Source of the DNA: Pseudomonas fluorescens
Lineage (GTDB): Bacteria; Pseudomonadota; Gammaproteobacteria; Pseudomonadales; Pseudomonadaceae
NCBI RefSeq assembly: GCF_000968015.1
Contig: NZ_LACH01000032.1
Span: 1 to 64,000, forward strand
Length of the DNA: 64,000 nucleotides
Direction of reading: 5' to 3'
Below, piece after piece: positions 8,712 to 17,799 of this stretch. Within the stretch, counting starts at the first letter, position 1; every line of letters begins with the position of its first letter. Under the pieces are notes generated by a model, which was not told where the DNA came from, searched no databases, and was given only the letters and a program-made list of their open reading frames with translations. A program made the position numbers and the translations under genes.

Positions 8712-9637
8712 TGGATATCGATCTGCTGAGCAATATTTTCTACGCCATGGTCCGCTGCGGCACGCCTTTGCTGCTGGTGGCTTTGGGTGAATTGATCTGC
8801 GAGAAGAGCGGCGTCCTCAACCTCGGCCAGGAAGGCATGATGCTGTTTGGCGCGGTGATCGGTTTTATCGTCGCGCTGAACAGCGGCAACCTGTGGCTCG
8901 GCGTGTTGCTGGCGATGCTTGCCGGGATGCTGTTGTCGTCTCTGTTTGCGCTGGTGGCGTTGGTGTTCAACGCCAATCAGGTGGCCACCGGGTTGGCGCT
9001 GACGATCTTCGGCGTGGGTCTGTCGACGTTTGTTGGCGCAGCGTGGGTCGGTAAACCGCTGGCGGGTTTCGAGCCGGTGGCGATTCCTTATTTGAGTGAA
9101 ATCCCGCTGATCGGGCGGATGCTGTTTGCGCAGGATCTGCTGGTGTATCTGTCGTTCGCACTGTTTGCGCTGGTGGCCTGGGTGATTGTGAAAAGTCGCG
9201 TCGGGCTGATCATTCAGGCGGTCGGGGAAAACCCGGATGCGGCCAGTGCCATGGGCTTGCCAGTGTTGGGCGTGCGCACGTTGGCGGTGCTGTTTGGTGG
9301 GGCGATGGCCGGGTTGGCTGGGGCTTATTTGTCCCTGGCCTACACGCCGATGTGGGCGGAAAACATGAGCGCCGGCCGCGGCTGGATTGCCTTGGCGCTG
9401 GTGGTATTTGCCAGTTGGCGGGTGTGGCGCTTGCTACTGGGGGCGTATCTGTTCGGACTCGCCAGCATCCTGCATTTGGTGGCGCAGGGGTTGGGGCTGG
9501 CAATTCCGTCGAGTCTGCTGGCGATGCTGCCGTATGTCGCGACCATTGTGGTGTTGGTGCTGTTGTCCCGGGATGCGCTGCGTACGCGGTTGTATGCGCC
9601 GGTGTCGTTGGGGCAGCCGTGGCAGAGCGGACATTAG
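8711..9637 (+). CDS. ABC transporter permease 2 (purine/nucleoside)
   Basis: This 308-residue membrane protein is the second permease (YufQ-like) of the importer. It has roughly eight to ten hydrophobic segments and the motif NLGQEGMMLFGAVIGFIVAL near residue 38, matching the equivalent motif of its partner. A GTG lies three bases upstream, but the ATG that overlaps the preceding stop is the natural start. It is the last gene of the ABC operon. The matching binding protein is encoded about 5 kb downstream rather than in the operon. Confidence 0.87.
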   Translation: MDIDLLSNIFYAMVRCGTPLLLVALGELICEKSGVLNLGQEGMMLFGAVIGFIVALNSGNLWLGVLLAMLAGMLLSSLFALVALVFNANQVATGLALTIFGVGLSTFVGAAWVGKPLAGFEPVAIPYLSEIPLIGRMLFAQDLLVYLSFALFALVAWVIVKSRVGLIIQAVGENPDAASAMGLPVLGVRTLAVLFGGAMAGLAGAYLSLAYTPMWAENMSAGRGWIALALVVFASWRVWRLLLGAYLFGLASILHLVAQGLGLAIPSSLLAMLPYVATIVVLVLLSRDALRTRLYAPVSLGQPWQSGH

Positions 9638-9650
9638 CGGTGCCTGCACT

Positions 9651-9767
9651 GGCCTCATCGCGAGCAATCGAGCGTCGACCGGCTGCTCCCACAGTAGTCC
9701 GGTTTTAACTCAGGATTGCAGGTCGACACAGATCCCCTGTGGGAGCGAGCTTGCTCGCGATGAGGCC
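9651..9767. repeat. REP pair with one rearranged arm
   Basis: The right unit (9735-9767) is a standard CCTGTGGGAGCGAGCTTG... REP. The left unit begins GCCTCATCGCGAGCA and ends GCTCCCACAG, but its centre AGCTC is replaced by about 18 bases (ATCGAGCGTCGACCGGCT), leaving a hairpin with GAGCA and TGCTC at its base. The pair sits between convergent genes, and the standard unit runs into the coding end of the minus-strand gene. Confidence 0.75.
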
Positions 9768-10156
9768 CTGACAGGCAACACCTGAGCAACGCCCCACGCC
9801 AATTCAAAGAACAGGAAAATCACCAACAAAGAGCTGGCGCCCTGGACCAGGGCATAGAGCTGCCAAGCCGAAAACAGGAATCTGCCCACCGCGTCATACC
9901 GACCAAAAATCTGCTGCGGATCACGAATCCGCAGCACCGCCCACACGCAGACAATCGACCCCAACAGATTGGCCATCAGCATGTGCATCGGCTCAAACAC
10001 CGGCAACTCGCCAGGCAAGTTGAACGCCTGACTCACACTCAACAAAACTCCATGCAACGCCGCAAAACTCCACGGCGTGACAAACGCCGCCGTCACGATC
10101 AAGTCGTACCACGCGCTGCCGCGCACCAACCGGCGATATTGCGTTGAAGTCCACAT
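9710..10156 (-). CDS. Small integral membrane protein of unknown function with a REP-encoded tail
   Basis: This 148-residue protein has about four hydrophobic segments: residues 18-40, 58-76, 88-110 and 108-125. I do not recognise a functional family. The start ATG has GGAG 14 bases upstream. The last 19 or so residues (after GVAQVLP, reading RASSRASSLPQ and on) are translated from a REP element, so the original stop was probably lost when the repeat arrived. It is divergent from a MerR regulator and carries a MerR-type promoter directly upstream, so it is a likely target of that regulator. Confidence 0.6.
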   Translation of the reverse strand: MWTSTQYRRLVRGSAWYDLIVTAAFVTPWSFAALHGVLLSVSQAFNLPGELPVFEPMHMLMANLLGSIVCVWAVLRIRDPQQIFGRYDAVGRFLFSAWQLYALVQGASSLLVIFLFFELAWGVAQVLPVRASSRASSLPQGICVDLQS

Positions 10157-10188
10157 CCTTCGTGCTCCATAAATTCAGGGAGCAACAA

Positions 10189-10219
10189 GGCTAAAGCCTG
10201 GAGTATGCTCCAGGGTCAA
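10189..10219 (-). promoter_or_regulatory. MerR-type promoter/operator for the membrane protein gene
   Basis: Read on the minus strand, TTGACC (10214-10219) is followed 19 bases later by TTAGCC, and the over-long spacer holds the perfect dyad CCTGGAGCATACTCCAGG. A dyad centred in a 19-base spacer is the hallmark of MerR-family activated promoters. The divergent MerR gene starts 17 bases away and is the obvious regulator. Confidence 0.65.
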
Positions 10220-10235
10220 GCCCTCTCGAGATGTC

Positions 10236-10589
10236 ATGATGCGCATCGGTGAATTAGCCCAGGCCAGCGCCGTCAGTCGCGACACGCTGCGCTTCTACGA
10301 GCAGCGCGGGTTGATTGCGGCGCAACGCAGCGCCAACGGTTATCGCGACTATCCGGCGGACATGGTGCAACTGGTGCTGTACATCAAGACCGCTCAGCGA
10401 CTGGGGTTTACCCTCGGCGAGATCGGCAACAGCGTCGCCGCGTTATGGCAGTCGCCCGATCCCGACAGCGCCGTCACGCAATTGCTGCAAGACAAACTCA
10501 AACTGATCGAAACCCGAATCGACGAACTCGGCGCGCTGCGTCAGGAGTTGCAGCAACGGCTCGGTCAACGTTGTCCATTGAATCCGTGA
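10236..10589 (+). CDS. MerR-family transcriptional regulator
   Basis: This 117-residue protein has the MerR helix-turn-helix and wing (MRIGELAQASAVSRDTLRFYEQRGLI, residues 2-27, then RSANGYRDYPADMV) and a dimerisation helix. The short C-terminus has only one Cys (QRLGQRCPLNP), so it lacks a clear metal-binding Cys pair; the inducer may be an organic compound. Two adjacent ATG codons are possible (10236 or 10239). An SDR gene begins 25 bases downstream on the same strand, and a membrane-protein gene lies divergent with a MerR-type operator between them. Confidence 0.82.
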   Translation: MMRIGELAQASAVSRDTLRFYEQRGLIAAQRSANGYRDYPADMVQLVLYIKTAQRLGFTLGEIGNSVAALWQSPDPDSAVTQLLQDKLKLIETRIDELGALRQELQQRLGQRCPLNP

Positions 10590-10614
10590 TCCTCATTTAT
10601 CAAGGAAGCCACTT

Positions 10615-11301
10615 ATGTCTACGGCAAAAACCGCACTCATCATCGGCGCCTCCCGGGGCCTGGGCCTCGGTCTGGTAAAAACCCTGCTGGCCGACGGTTG
10701 GCAAGTCACCGCCACCGTGCGCAACCCGCAGAACGCCGAAGCCTTGCAGGCCTTGGGCAAGGTGCGGATCGAAAAACTCGACATGGACGACCAGCAGGCG
10801 GTCATCGCCCTGAGCCAACAACTCAAGGGTGAAGTGTTCGACCTGTTGTTCGTGAATGCCGGGGTCAAGGGGCCGGAGGTTCAGACACCGGGCGGCGCGA
10901 CGTTGGCCGAAGTCGGGCAACTGTTTTTCACCAACGCCGTGGCGCCGATCAACCTGGCCCAGCGTTTTGTCGGGCAGATTCGTCCGGATACCGGCGTGCT
11001 GGCGTTCATGAGTTCGGTGCTGGGCAGCGTGACCATGCCGGATGCGCCGGAGCTGGCGTTGTACAAGGCCAGTAAAGCGGCGTTGAACTCGATGACCAAC
11101 AGCTTCGTCACTCAACTGGGCGACCAGAAACTCACCGTGCTTTCACTGCATCCGGGCTGGGTGAAGACCGACATGGGCGGTGAAGGCGCCGACATCGATG
11201 TGGAAACCAGTACGCGCGGATTGGTCGATCAGGTGAACGCATACACCGGTAACGGCGGGCATCATTTTGTGAACTACAGGGGTGAAACCATTCCCTGGTA
11301 A
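10615..11301 (+). CDS. Short-chain dehydrogenase/reductase
   Basis: This 228-residue SDR oxidoreductase has the dinucleotide motif GASRGLGLGL near residue 13, an NAG-type motif (VNAGVKGP) near residue 83 and the YKASK catalytic Tyr-Lys near residue 144. It lacks the C-terminal part of longer SDRs but is of normal length for the small carbonyl-reductase-like group. It sits 25 bases after the MerR gene and is probably cotranscribed, suggesting it acts on the compound sensed by that regulator. The substrate cannot be predicted. Confidence 0.83.
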   Translation: MSTAKTALIIGASRGLGLGLVKTLLADGWQVTATVRNPQNAEALQALGKVRIEKLDMDDQQAVIALSQQLKGEVFDLLFVNAGVKGPEVQTPGGATLAEVGQLFFTNAVAPINLAQRFVGQIRPDTGVLAFMSSVLGSVTMPDAPELALYKASKAALNSMTNSFVTQLGDQKLTVLSLHPGWVKTDMGGEGADIDVETSTRGLVDQVNAYTGNGGHHFVNYRGETIPW

Positions 11302-11313
11302 CACCGCAATCCA

Positions 11314-11406
11314 CCTGTAGGAGTGAGCCTGCTCGCGATGAGGCAGTGTCAGCCACATCAACTGAATGACACGGCCTCATCGCGAGCAGGCTCACTCCTA
11401 CAGAGG
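11314..11406. repeat. REP pair, GTGAGCCTGCTCGCGA variant
   Basis: Facing units CCTGTAGGAGTGAGCCTGC... and its complement, about 30 bases apart, lie between two genes of the same strand. This variant carries GTGAGCCTGCTC in place of GCGAGCTTGCTC and recurs at 12946 and 29482. The remaining 160 bases to the next gene hold no gene that I can see. Confidence 0.88.
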
Positions 11407-11570
11407 ATCATTCCAAGCATGGATTTGCGTCGTCTGGTCGGGCCGGGCTTGCCCGTCGAGCGGTTTTGTTTGAAACTCCGCACCTCGTCCCCGCGACGAC
11501 CCTGGATCAGCAGACAGGGTAATCACTGAGCTGGCTAACCTGAACCCCACTTTCAGAGGAGCCGGCCAAC

Positions 11571-12929
11571 ATGCCTGCGACCCGTACCTGGTTAAAAAAT
11601 CCCCTCGCAATTTTCACTGCCAATGGCCTCGATGCCCGTGGCGGCCTGGTGCTGCAAGACGGTTTGATCGTCGAAGTGCTCGGCGCCGGCCAGCAACCTT
11701 CCGCGCCCTGTGGACAAGTCTTCGATGCCCGCGAGCATGTGATCCTGCCGGGACTGATCAACACCCATCACCACTTCTATCAAACCCTGACCCGCGCCTG
11801 GGCACCGGTGGTCAATCAGCCATTGTTCCCGTGGCTGAAAACCCTGTACCCGGTCTGGGCCCGCCTCACCCCTGAAAAGCTCGCCCTCGCCAGCAAAGTC
11901 GCGTTGGCCGAGTTGCTGCTGTCTGGCTGCACCACCGCGGCCGATCACCATTACCTGTTTCCGCAAGGCCTGGAAAATGCGATCGACGTACAAGTCGAAA
12001 GCGTTCGCGAGCTGGGCATGCGCGCCATGCTGACGCGCGGTTCCATGAGCCTCGGCGAAAAGGACGGCGGACTGCCACCGCAGCAAACCGTGCAGGAAGG
12101 CGAAGTGATCCTCGCCGACAGCCAACGCTTGATCGCCGAGTACCACGAGCGTGGCGATGGCGCGCAAATCCAGATCGCCCTGGCGCCCTGCTCACCGTTC
12201 TCGGTGACCCCGGAAATCATGTCGGCCAGCGCCGAACTGGCGAACAAACTCGACGTGCGCCTGCACACTCATCTGGCCGAAACCCTCGACGAAGAAGACT
12301 TCTGTCTGCAACGCTTCGGCTTGCGCACCGTGGATTACCTGGACAGCGTCGGCTGGCTCGGCCCGCGCACCTGGCTGGCTCATGGCATTCACTTCAACCC
12401 GGATGAAATCGCTCGCCTCGGCGTCGCCGGCACCGGCATTTGCCATTGCCCGAGTTCGAACATGCGTCTGGCTTCCGGCATTTGCCCGACGCTTGACCTG
12501 ACGGCTGCGGGTGCGTTGCTGGGCTTGGGCGTGGACGGTTCGGCGTCCAACGATGCGTCGAACATGATGCTGGAAACCCGTCAGGCGCTGTACATTCAGC
12601 GGCTGCGTTATGGCGCCGAGAAGATCACCCCGGAATTGGTGCTGGGGTGGGCGACCAAGGGTTCGGCGAGTTTGCTCGGGCGTACCGATATCGGTGAACT
12701 GGCGGTGGGCAAGCAGGCGGATCTGGCGCTGTTCAAGCTCGATGAGCTGCGCTTCTCCGGCAGTCATGATCCGGTCTCGGCGTTGCTGCTGTGCGGCGCT
12801 GATCGGGCAGATCGGGTGATGGTTGGCGGCAAGTGGCGGGTGATTGATGGGCAGGTTGAAGGGCTGGATTTGAAGGGGTTGATTGCCGATCACAGCCAGG
12901 CCGCCCGACAGCTAATCGCCGGAACCTGA
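11571..12929 (+). CDS. 8-oxoguanine deaminase (amidohydrolase family)
   Basis: This 452-residue cytosolic amidohydrolase hydrolytically deaminates 8-oxoguanine to urate, with guanine-type pterins or purines as alternative substrates. The metal site appears as NTHHHFYQTL (residues 64-73), HTHLAET and a C-terminal VDGSASND Asp. The characterised P. aeruginosa relative is PA0142, which shares the WAPVVNQPLFPWLKTLYPVWARL region from memory. The start ATG follows AGAGGAGCC. It belongs to the purine salvage block with the ABC importer, BMP protein and adenine deaminase. Other members of the ATZ/TRZ group (for example cytosine deaminases) cannot be fully excluded. Confidence 0.85.
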   Translation: MPATRTWLKNPLAIFTANGLDARGGLVLQDGLIVEVLGAGQQPSAPCGQVFDAREHVILPGLINTHHHFYQTLTRAWAPVVNQPLFPWLKTLYPVWARLTPEKLALASKVALAELLLSGCTTAADHHYLFPQGLENAIDVQVESVRELGMRAMLTRGSMSLGEKDGGLPPQQTVQEGEVILADSQRLIAEYHERGDGAQIQIALAPCSPFSVTPEIMSASAELANKLDVRLHTHLAETLDEEDFCLQRFGLRTVDYLDSVGWLGPRTWLAHGIHFNPDEIARLGVAGTGICHCPSSNMRLASGICPTLDLTAAGALLGLGVDGSASNDASNMMLETRQALYIQRLRYGAEKITPELVLGWATKGSASLLGRTDIGELAVGKQADLALFKLDELRFSGSHDPVSALLLCGADRADRVMVGGKWRVIDGQVEGLDLKGLIADHSQAARQLIAGT

Positions 12930-12945
12930 CACAACACAAATCAAA

Positions 12946-13065
12946 CTGTAGGAGTGAGCCTGCTCCGGGCGGCGTTCCGACGATAGCGGTGTGTCAGTCG
13001 ACATTGAGGGTGTCGGACACACCGCTATCGTCGGAACGCCGCCCGGAGCAGGCTCACTCCTACAG
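12946..13065. repeat. Long perfect palindrome, extended REP variant
   Basis: The two arms (12946-12995 and 13016-13065) are 50 bases each and perfectly complementary around a 20-base loop. Each arm starts as the CTGTAGGAGTGAGCCTGCTC REP variant, then carries an extra CGGGCGGCGTTCCGAC block before resuming the GATAGCGGTGTGTC sequence seen in other copies. It lies between convergent genes and could end transcription of both. Confidence 0.88.
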
Positions 13066-13081
13066 GGGATTTGTGGTGTGT

Positions 13082-14170
13082 TCAGAGCCCCAGCAGCGAC
13101 AACATGATGAATGTCGCGAACAACACAAAGTGGGTCATGCCTTCGATGGCATTGGTTTCGCCATCGTTGAGATTGATCGCGCTGACGATCAGGGTGAGGA
13201 AGATCATCACGGTCTGCACCGGGGTCATTGCCATCTGGAACGGCTGGCCGGTGTAGAGCGCCATCGCTTCCATCACCGGCACCGTCAGGATGACCGTCGA
13301 CAGCGACGCGCCCAAGGCGATGTTGACCACCGACTGCATGCGGTTGGCCAGTGCCGCCCGCAACGCCGTCAAAATTTCCGGCGCCGCCGAGATTGCCGCC
13401 ACCAGGATCGCCGTGATCACTGGCGGTGCACCCGTCCCTTCCAGGCCCAGGTCGAGGGTCTTGGACATCACTTCGGCCAAGGCACCGATCACCACCACGC
13501 CGAACACCAATGTCCCGATACTCAGCCCCAGATTGATGGGCTCAGGTTCTTCGTTCGGGACTTTCTTGCGGCGTTTTTCCGGGTAGCTGTAACTGAAAAA
13601 ATAGCTGTGCGGCCCGACCTGCATGCGCAGGAACAAGGCGTAAAGCACGACCATCGCACCAATGGTGAACGCCGAATAGAGTTTCCAACTGGCCTCGGGG
13701 ATGAACTCCGGCACCACCATGGAAACGCCCATGGCGGTGAGGATCATCACACTGTAACTGCGCGCCGAGTCGTCGTTGTAGGACTGTTCGCCGTGCTTGA
13801 GTCCGCCCATCAACGCAGCAAGGCCGAGGATGCCGTTGATGTCGAGCATTACCGCCGAATAAATCGTGTCGCGCACCAGAGTCGGCGAGGCTTCATTGCT
13901 CATCATGATCGCCAGGATCACCACTTCCACCAGCACGGCGGCCAGGGTCAGGATCATCGTGCCGTAAGGGTCACCGACTTTTTCGGCCAGCAGTTCGGCG
14001 TGATGAGCCACGCGCATGGAAGCAACGACGATGAAGGCGATCAGCACCAGGCCCGCGGTCAGCGCAATGGGTTGGCCGCTGTGCAGCATCCAGTGTTCCA
14101 GCGGATAGGCGACGACGGCTGCGAGCAGGGCCAGCAACAGAAACTTTTCTTGCTTGAGGAGTGTGAGCAT
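13082..14170 (-). CDS. Calcium/proton antiporter, ChaA type
   Basis: This 362-residue inner-membrane cation antiporter of the CaCA superfamily has about eleven hydrophobic segments. The two family repeats are visible as VGDPYGTMILTLAAVLVEVVILAIMM (around residues 66-90) and the second-half AISAAPEILTALRAALANRMQS. These acidic motifs bind the cation. ChaA exports Ca2+ (and Na+/K+) in exchange for protons. It is transcribed against the purine genes around it and seems unrelated to them; it splits the deaminase gene from the BMP gene. Confidence 0.85.
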   Translation of the reverse strand: MLTLLKQEKFLLLALLAAVVAYPLEHWMLHSGQPIALTAGLVLIAFIVVASMRVAHHAELLAEKVGDPYGTMILTLAAVLVEVVILAIMMSNEASPTLVRDTIYSAVMLDINGILGLAALMGGLKHGEQSYNDDSARSYSVMILTAMGVSMVVPEFIPEASWKLYSAFTIGAMVVLYALFLRMQVGPHSYFFSYSYPEKRRKKVPNEEPEPINLGLSIGTLVFGVVVIGALAEVMSKTLDLGLEGTGAPPVITAILVAAISAAPEILTALRAALANRMQSVVNIALGASLSTVILTVPVMEAMALYTGQPFQMAMTPVQTVMIFLTLIVSAINLNDGETNAIEGMTHFVLFATFIMLSLLGL

Positions 14171-14304
14171 TGCGGGCCTTTTTTGCCGACTGAAGCGAAC
14201 AGAGTGATGAGCTACTGACTGCGGGGCGGCGCTAACGTTTCGTTACACCTTAGCGCACCAGTGGATGGCAGCTGTGCCAGGCCATGCACTTTTATTGGCT
14301 CAAG

Positions 14305-14379
14305 GGCCTCATCGCGAGCAAGCTCGCTCCCACAGGATTTGTGTAGGTCATGTGGGAGCGAGCTTGCTCGCGATGGCCT
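14305..14379. repeat. REP pair in a divergent intergenic region
   Basis: Two REP units in tail-to-tail order (GCCTCATCGCGAGCAAGC... then TGTGGGAGCGAGCTTGC...) lie between divergent chaA and the BMP gene. REPs are usually found at gene ends, so a pair upstream of two starts is uncommon. The BMP promoter would have to lie in the last 85 bases before its start or read through the repeat. Confidence 0.85.
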
Positions 14380-14466
14380 TCACTCGGTCTTGAGACATTT
14401 GTTGTCCTGTTGGTCAGCAACTTGCATTGGCCTTGCCAACCTCACAACAACATGGAGTTCCCATTC

Positions 14467-15549
14467 ATGCACAAACGTCCGTTGAAGAAGCTGCTTTGCG
14501 CCGTCGCCGCAGCCATCGGTCTGAGCGCAAGCCTGACTGCCAGTGCCGCCGACCCGCTAAAAGTCGGCTTCGTCTACATCGGTCCGATTGGCGACCACGG
14601 CTGGACGTATCAGCATGAACAAGGGCGCAAGGCGCTGGCCGAAAAATTCGGCAACCAGATCACCACCAACTACGTGGAAAACGTCGCTGAAGGCGCCGAC
14701 GCCGAGCGGGTGATCCGCAACATGGCCAAGGACAAATACGACCTGATCTTCACCACGTCCTTTGGCTACATGAACCCGACCCTGAAAGTCGCCAAACAAT
14801 TTCCCACGGTGACCTTCGAACACGCCACCGGTTACAAGCAGGACAAGAACCTCGGCACCTACCTGGCGCGCACGTATGAAGGGCGCTACGTCGGCGGTTT
14901 CCTTGCAGCGAAGATGACCAGGACCAAGAAGGTCGGTTACGTCGCGTCCTTCCCGATCCCCGAAGTGATCCGCGACATCAACGCTATTCAACTGGCCCTG
15001 AACAAGTACAACCCCGGCACCGAGATCAAGGTGGTGTGGGTCAACTCCTGGTTCGATCCGGGCAAAGAGGCCGACGCCGCCAATGCGTTGATCGATCAGG
15101 GCGTGGACGTGGTGTTCCAGCACACCGACAGCCCGGCGCCGATCCAGGCGGCCGAACGTCGCGGCGTGTATGCCGTGGGCTACGCTTCGGACATGGCGCA
15201 CTTCGGGCCGAAAGCGGTGCTGACGTCCATCGTCAACGACTGGGGGCCGCACTACATTCAGGCGACTCAAAGCGTGCTCGATCACCTGTGGAAATCGCAG
15301 GATTACTGGGGCGGGTTGAAGGAAGGCACGGTTGAACTGCCGATCAGCGATCTGGTGCCAGCGCCGGTGAAGGCCGAGGCAGAGCAGATCATCGCGGATA
15401 TCAAGAGCGGTGCTTTCCACCCGTTCACCGGACCGATCAAGGATCAGGCGGGCGTCGAGAAAATTGCGGCGGGGGCGTCGGCGAGCAACACGGAGCTGGC
15501 ATCGATGAATTATTACGTTGAGGGCATGAAGGCCGAGATACCGAAGTAA
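14467..15549 (+). CDS. BMP-family ABC transporter substrate-binding protein
   Basis: This 360-residue periplasmic protein begins with a Sec signal peptide (MHKRPLKKLLCAVAAAIGLSASLTASAA, cleavage near residue 28) and continues as a BMP/PnrA-like binding protein (KVGFVYIGPIGDHGWTYQHEQGRKAL). Such proteins bind nucleosides or purine bases. ATG 14467 has GGAG 9 bases upstream, and the longer open frame to 14350 comes from REP sequence and should be ignored. It is the natural partner of the ABC importer at 6-9.6 kb although separated from it by about 5 kb. Confidence 0.88.
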   Translation: MHKRPLKKLLCAVAAAIGLSASLTASAADPLKVGFVYIGPIGDHGWTYQHEQGRKALAEKFGNQITTNYVENVAEGADAERVIRNMAKDKYDLIFTTSFGYMNPTLKVAKQFPTVTFEHATGYKQDKNLGTYLARTYEGRYVGGFLAAKMTRTKKVGYVASFPIPEVIRDINAIQLALNKYNPGTEIKVVWVNSWFDPGKEADAANALIDQGVDVVFQHTDSPAPIQAAERRGVYAVGYASDMAHFGPKAVLTSIVNDWGPHYIQATQSVLDHLWKSQDYWGGLKEGTVELPISDLVPAPVKAEAEQIIADIKSGAFHPFTGPIKDQAGVEKIAAGASASNTELASMNYYVEGMKAEIPK

Positions 15550-15572
15550 CTCTCGCGCCGAATACAAACCCC

Positions 15573-15663
15573 CTGTGGGAGCGAGCTTGCTCGCGATAGC
15601 GGACTAACATTCAACATTGATGCTGAATGTTCTGGCCTCATCGCGAGCAAGCTCGCTCCCACA
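15573..15663. repeat. REP pair
   Basis: CTGTGGGAGCGAGCTTGC... faces its complement with an internal ATTCAACAT/ATGCTGAAT repeat. It lies between the BMP gene and the oxygenase gene, both rightward. The open frame upstream of the oxygenase start runs through it and is not coding. Confidence 0.9.
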
Positions 15664-15710
15664 ATGGATCTCCAGTGTTTCTCAGTCAGAGTACCTTCCA
15701 GGGCTGCCGC

Positions 15711-16676
15711 ATGAACCAACTCCCAATCATCAACATCGCCCCGCTCTACAGCGATGACCCATCCGCCTGGCAATCCGTCGCCACCCAAATCGACCACGCA
15801 TGCCGCGAGTGGGGCTTCTTCTACATCAAGGGTCACCCGATCAGCGCCGTGCGCATTAACGCCGTGCTCGACAACGCCCAACGTTTCTTCGCCCTGCCCG
15901 CTGCCGAAAAACTCAAGATTGACATCACCCAATCCCGACATCACCGCGGTTACGGCGCCATCGCCACTGAACAACTCGACCCGAGCAAACCCAGCGACCT
16001 GAAAGAAACCTTCGACATGGGCCTGCCCCTGCCGGCCGATCACCCTGAGGTGCTGGCGGAAAAACCGCTGCGCGGCCCCAACCGCCATCCGTCGATGCCT
16101 GGCTGGGAGTCGCTGATGGAGCAACATTACGTCGACATGCAGGCCTTGGCCCTAACCCTGTTACGGGCCATCACCGTGGCGCTGGGCATCGAGCGCGACT
16201 TTTTCGACACCCGTTTCGTTGAACCGGTCAGCGTGCTGCGGATGATTCATTACCCACCGCGCCACACCGCCAGTTCCGAAGAGCAACAAGGCGCCGGCGC
16301 CCACACCGATTACGGCTGCATCACCCTGCTGTATCAGGATGCCGCCGGCGGCCTGCAAGTGCGAAACGTCAAAGGCGAGTGGATCGACGCGCCGCCGATC
16401 GACGGCACGTTCGTGGTCAACCTTGGCGACATGATGGCGCGCTGGAGCAACGACCGTTACCTGTCGACGCCGCACCGGGTGATCAGCCCGCTGGGCGTGG
16501 ACCGTTACTCGATGCCGTTCTTCGCCGAGCCGCACCCCGACACGGTCATCGAATGCCTGCCCGGCTGCCAGGATGAACAGCACCCGGCAAAGTATCCGGC
16601 CACCACCTGCGCCGAATTCCTGCTCTCGCGCTTCGCCGATACCTACGCCTATCGACGGGGACAGGAAGCGCTGTGA
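15711..16676 (+). CDS. 2-oxoglutarate/Fe(II) oxygenase, isopenicillin N synthase-like
   Basis: This 321-residue protein is a 2OG-Fe(II) dioxygenase of the DIOX_N plus 2OG-FeII_Oxy type. The N-terminal domain reads LPIINIAPLY and REWGFFYIKGH; the iron ligands appear as HTDYG (near residue 198) and the His of STPHRVISP, with R in the RYS segment binding 2-oxoglutarate. In fungi and some bacteria related enzymes oxidise xanthine or thymine. Here it sits between a purine-binding protein and adenine deaminase, as in the PA0147-PA0148 pair, so a purine or related substrate is likely but unproven. The adenine deaminase gene follows by 82 bases. Confidence 0.82.
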   Translation: MNQLPIINIAPLYSDDPSAWQSVATQIDHACREWGFFYIKGHPISAVRINAVLDNAQRFFALPAAEKLKIDITQSRHHRGYGAIATEQLDPSKPSDLKETFDMGLPLPADHPEVLAEKPLRGPNRHPSMPGWESLMEQHYVDMQALALTLLRAITVALGIERDFFDTRFVEPVSVLRMIHYPPRHTASSEEQQGAGAHTDYGCITLLYQDAAGGLQVRNVKGEWIDAPPIDGTFVVNLGDMMARWSNDRYLSTPHRVISPLGVDRYSMPFFAEPHPDTVIECLPGCQDEQHPAKYPATTCAEFLLSRFADTYAYRRGQEAL

Positions 16677-16749
16677 TGAACCGGCTGGTCAGGTTTTGCT
16701 AATTGTTTCCACGGGCATCTGTAGAATGCTCGCCATCTGCACCTGATGA

Positions 16750-17712
<963 letters not shown>

Positions 17713-17716
17713 AGTC

Positions 17717-17795
17717 AAAAGATCGCAGCCTTCGGCAGCTTCTACAGGGTGTACACATAACCTTGTAGGAACTGCCGAAGGCTGCGATCTTTTTT
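17717..17795. repeat. Inverted repeat, GATCGCAGCCT family, acting as terminator
   Basis: AAAAGATCGCAGCCTTCGGC and its complement face each other with a short loop; both ends finish in A or T runs, so it can work as a bidirectional terminator between the convergent adenine deaminase and MFS genes. Same family as 22754, 25284, 54192 and, in modified form, 47260. Confidence 0.82.
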
Positions 17796-17799
17796 GCAT

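Noticed and set aside
9668..9785. Many small open frames encoding SRASSLPQ or SLLAMR peptides, repeated across the window (near 4080, 9750, 14300, 15600, 33000)
   Set aside because: All come from translation of REP units and not from conserved proteins. The shared peptides reflect the repeat sequence.
14350..14466. Long N-terminal extension of the BMP protein
   Set aside because: It is translated from REP sequence, and the signal peptide begins at 14467.
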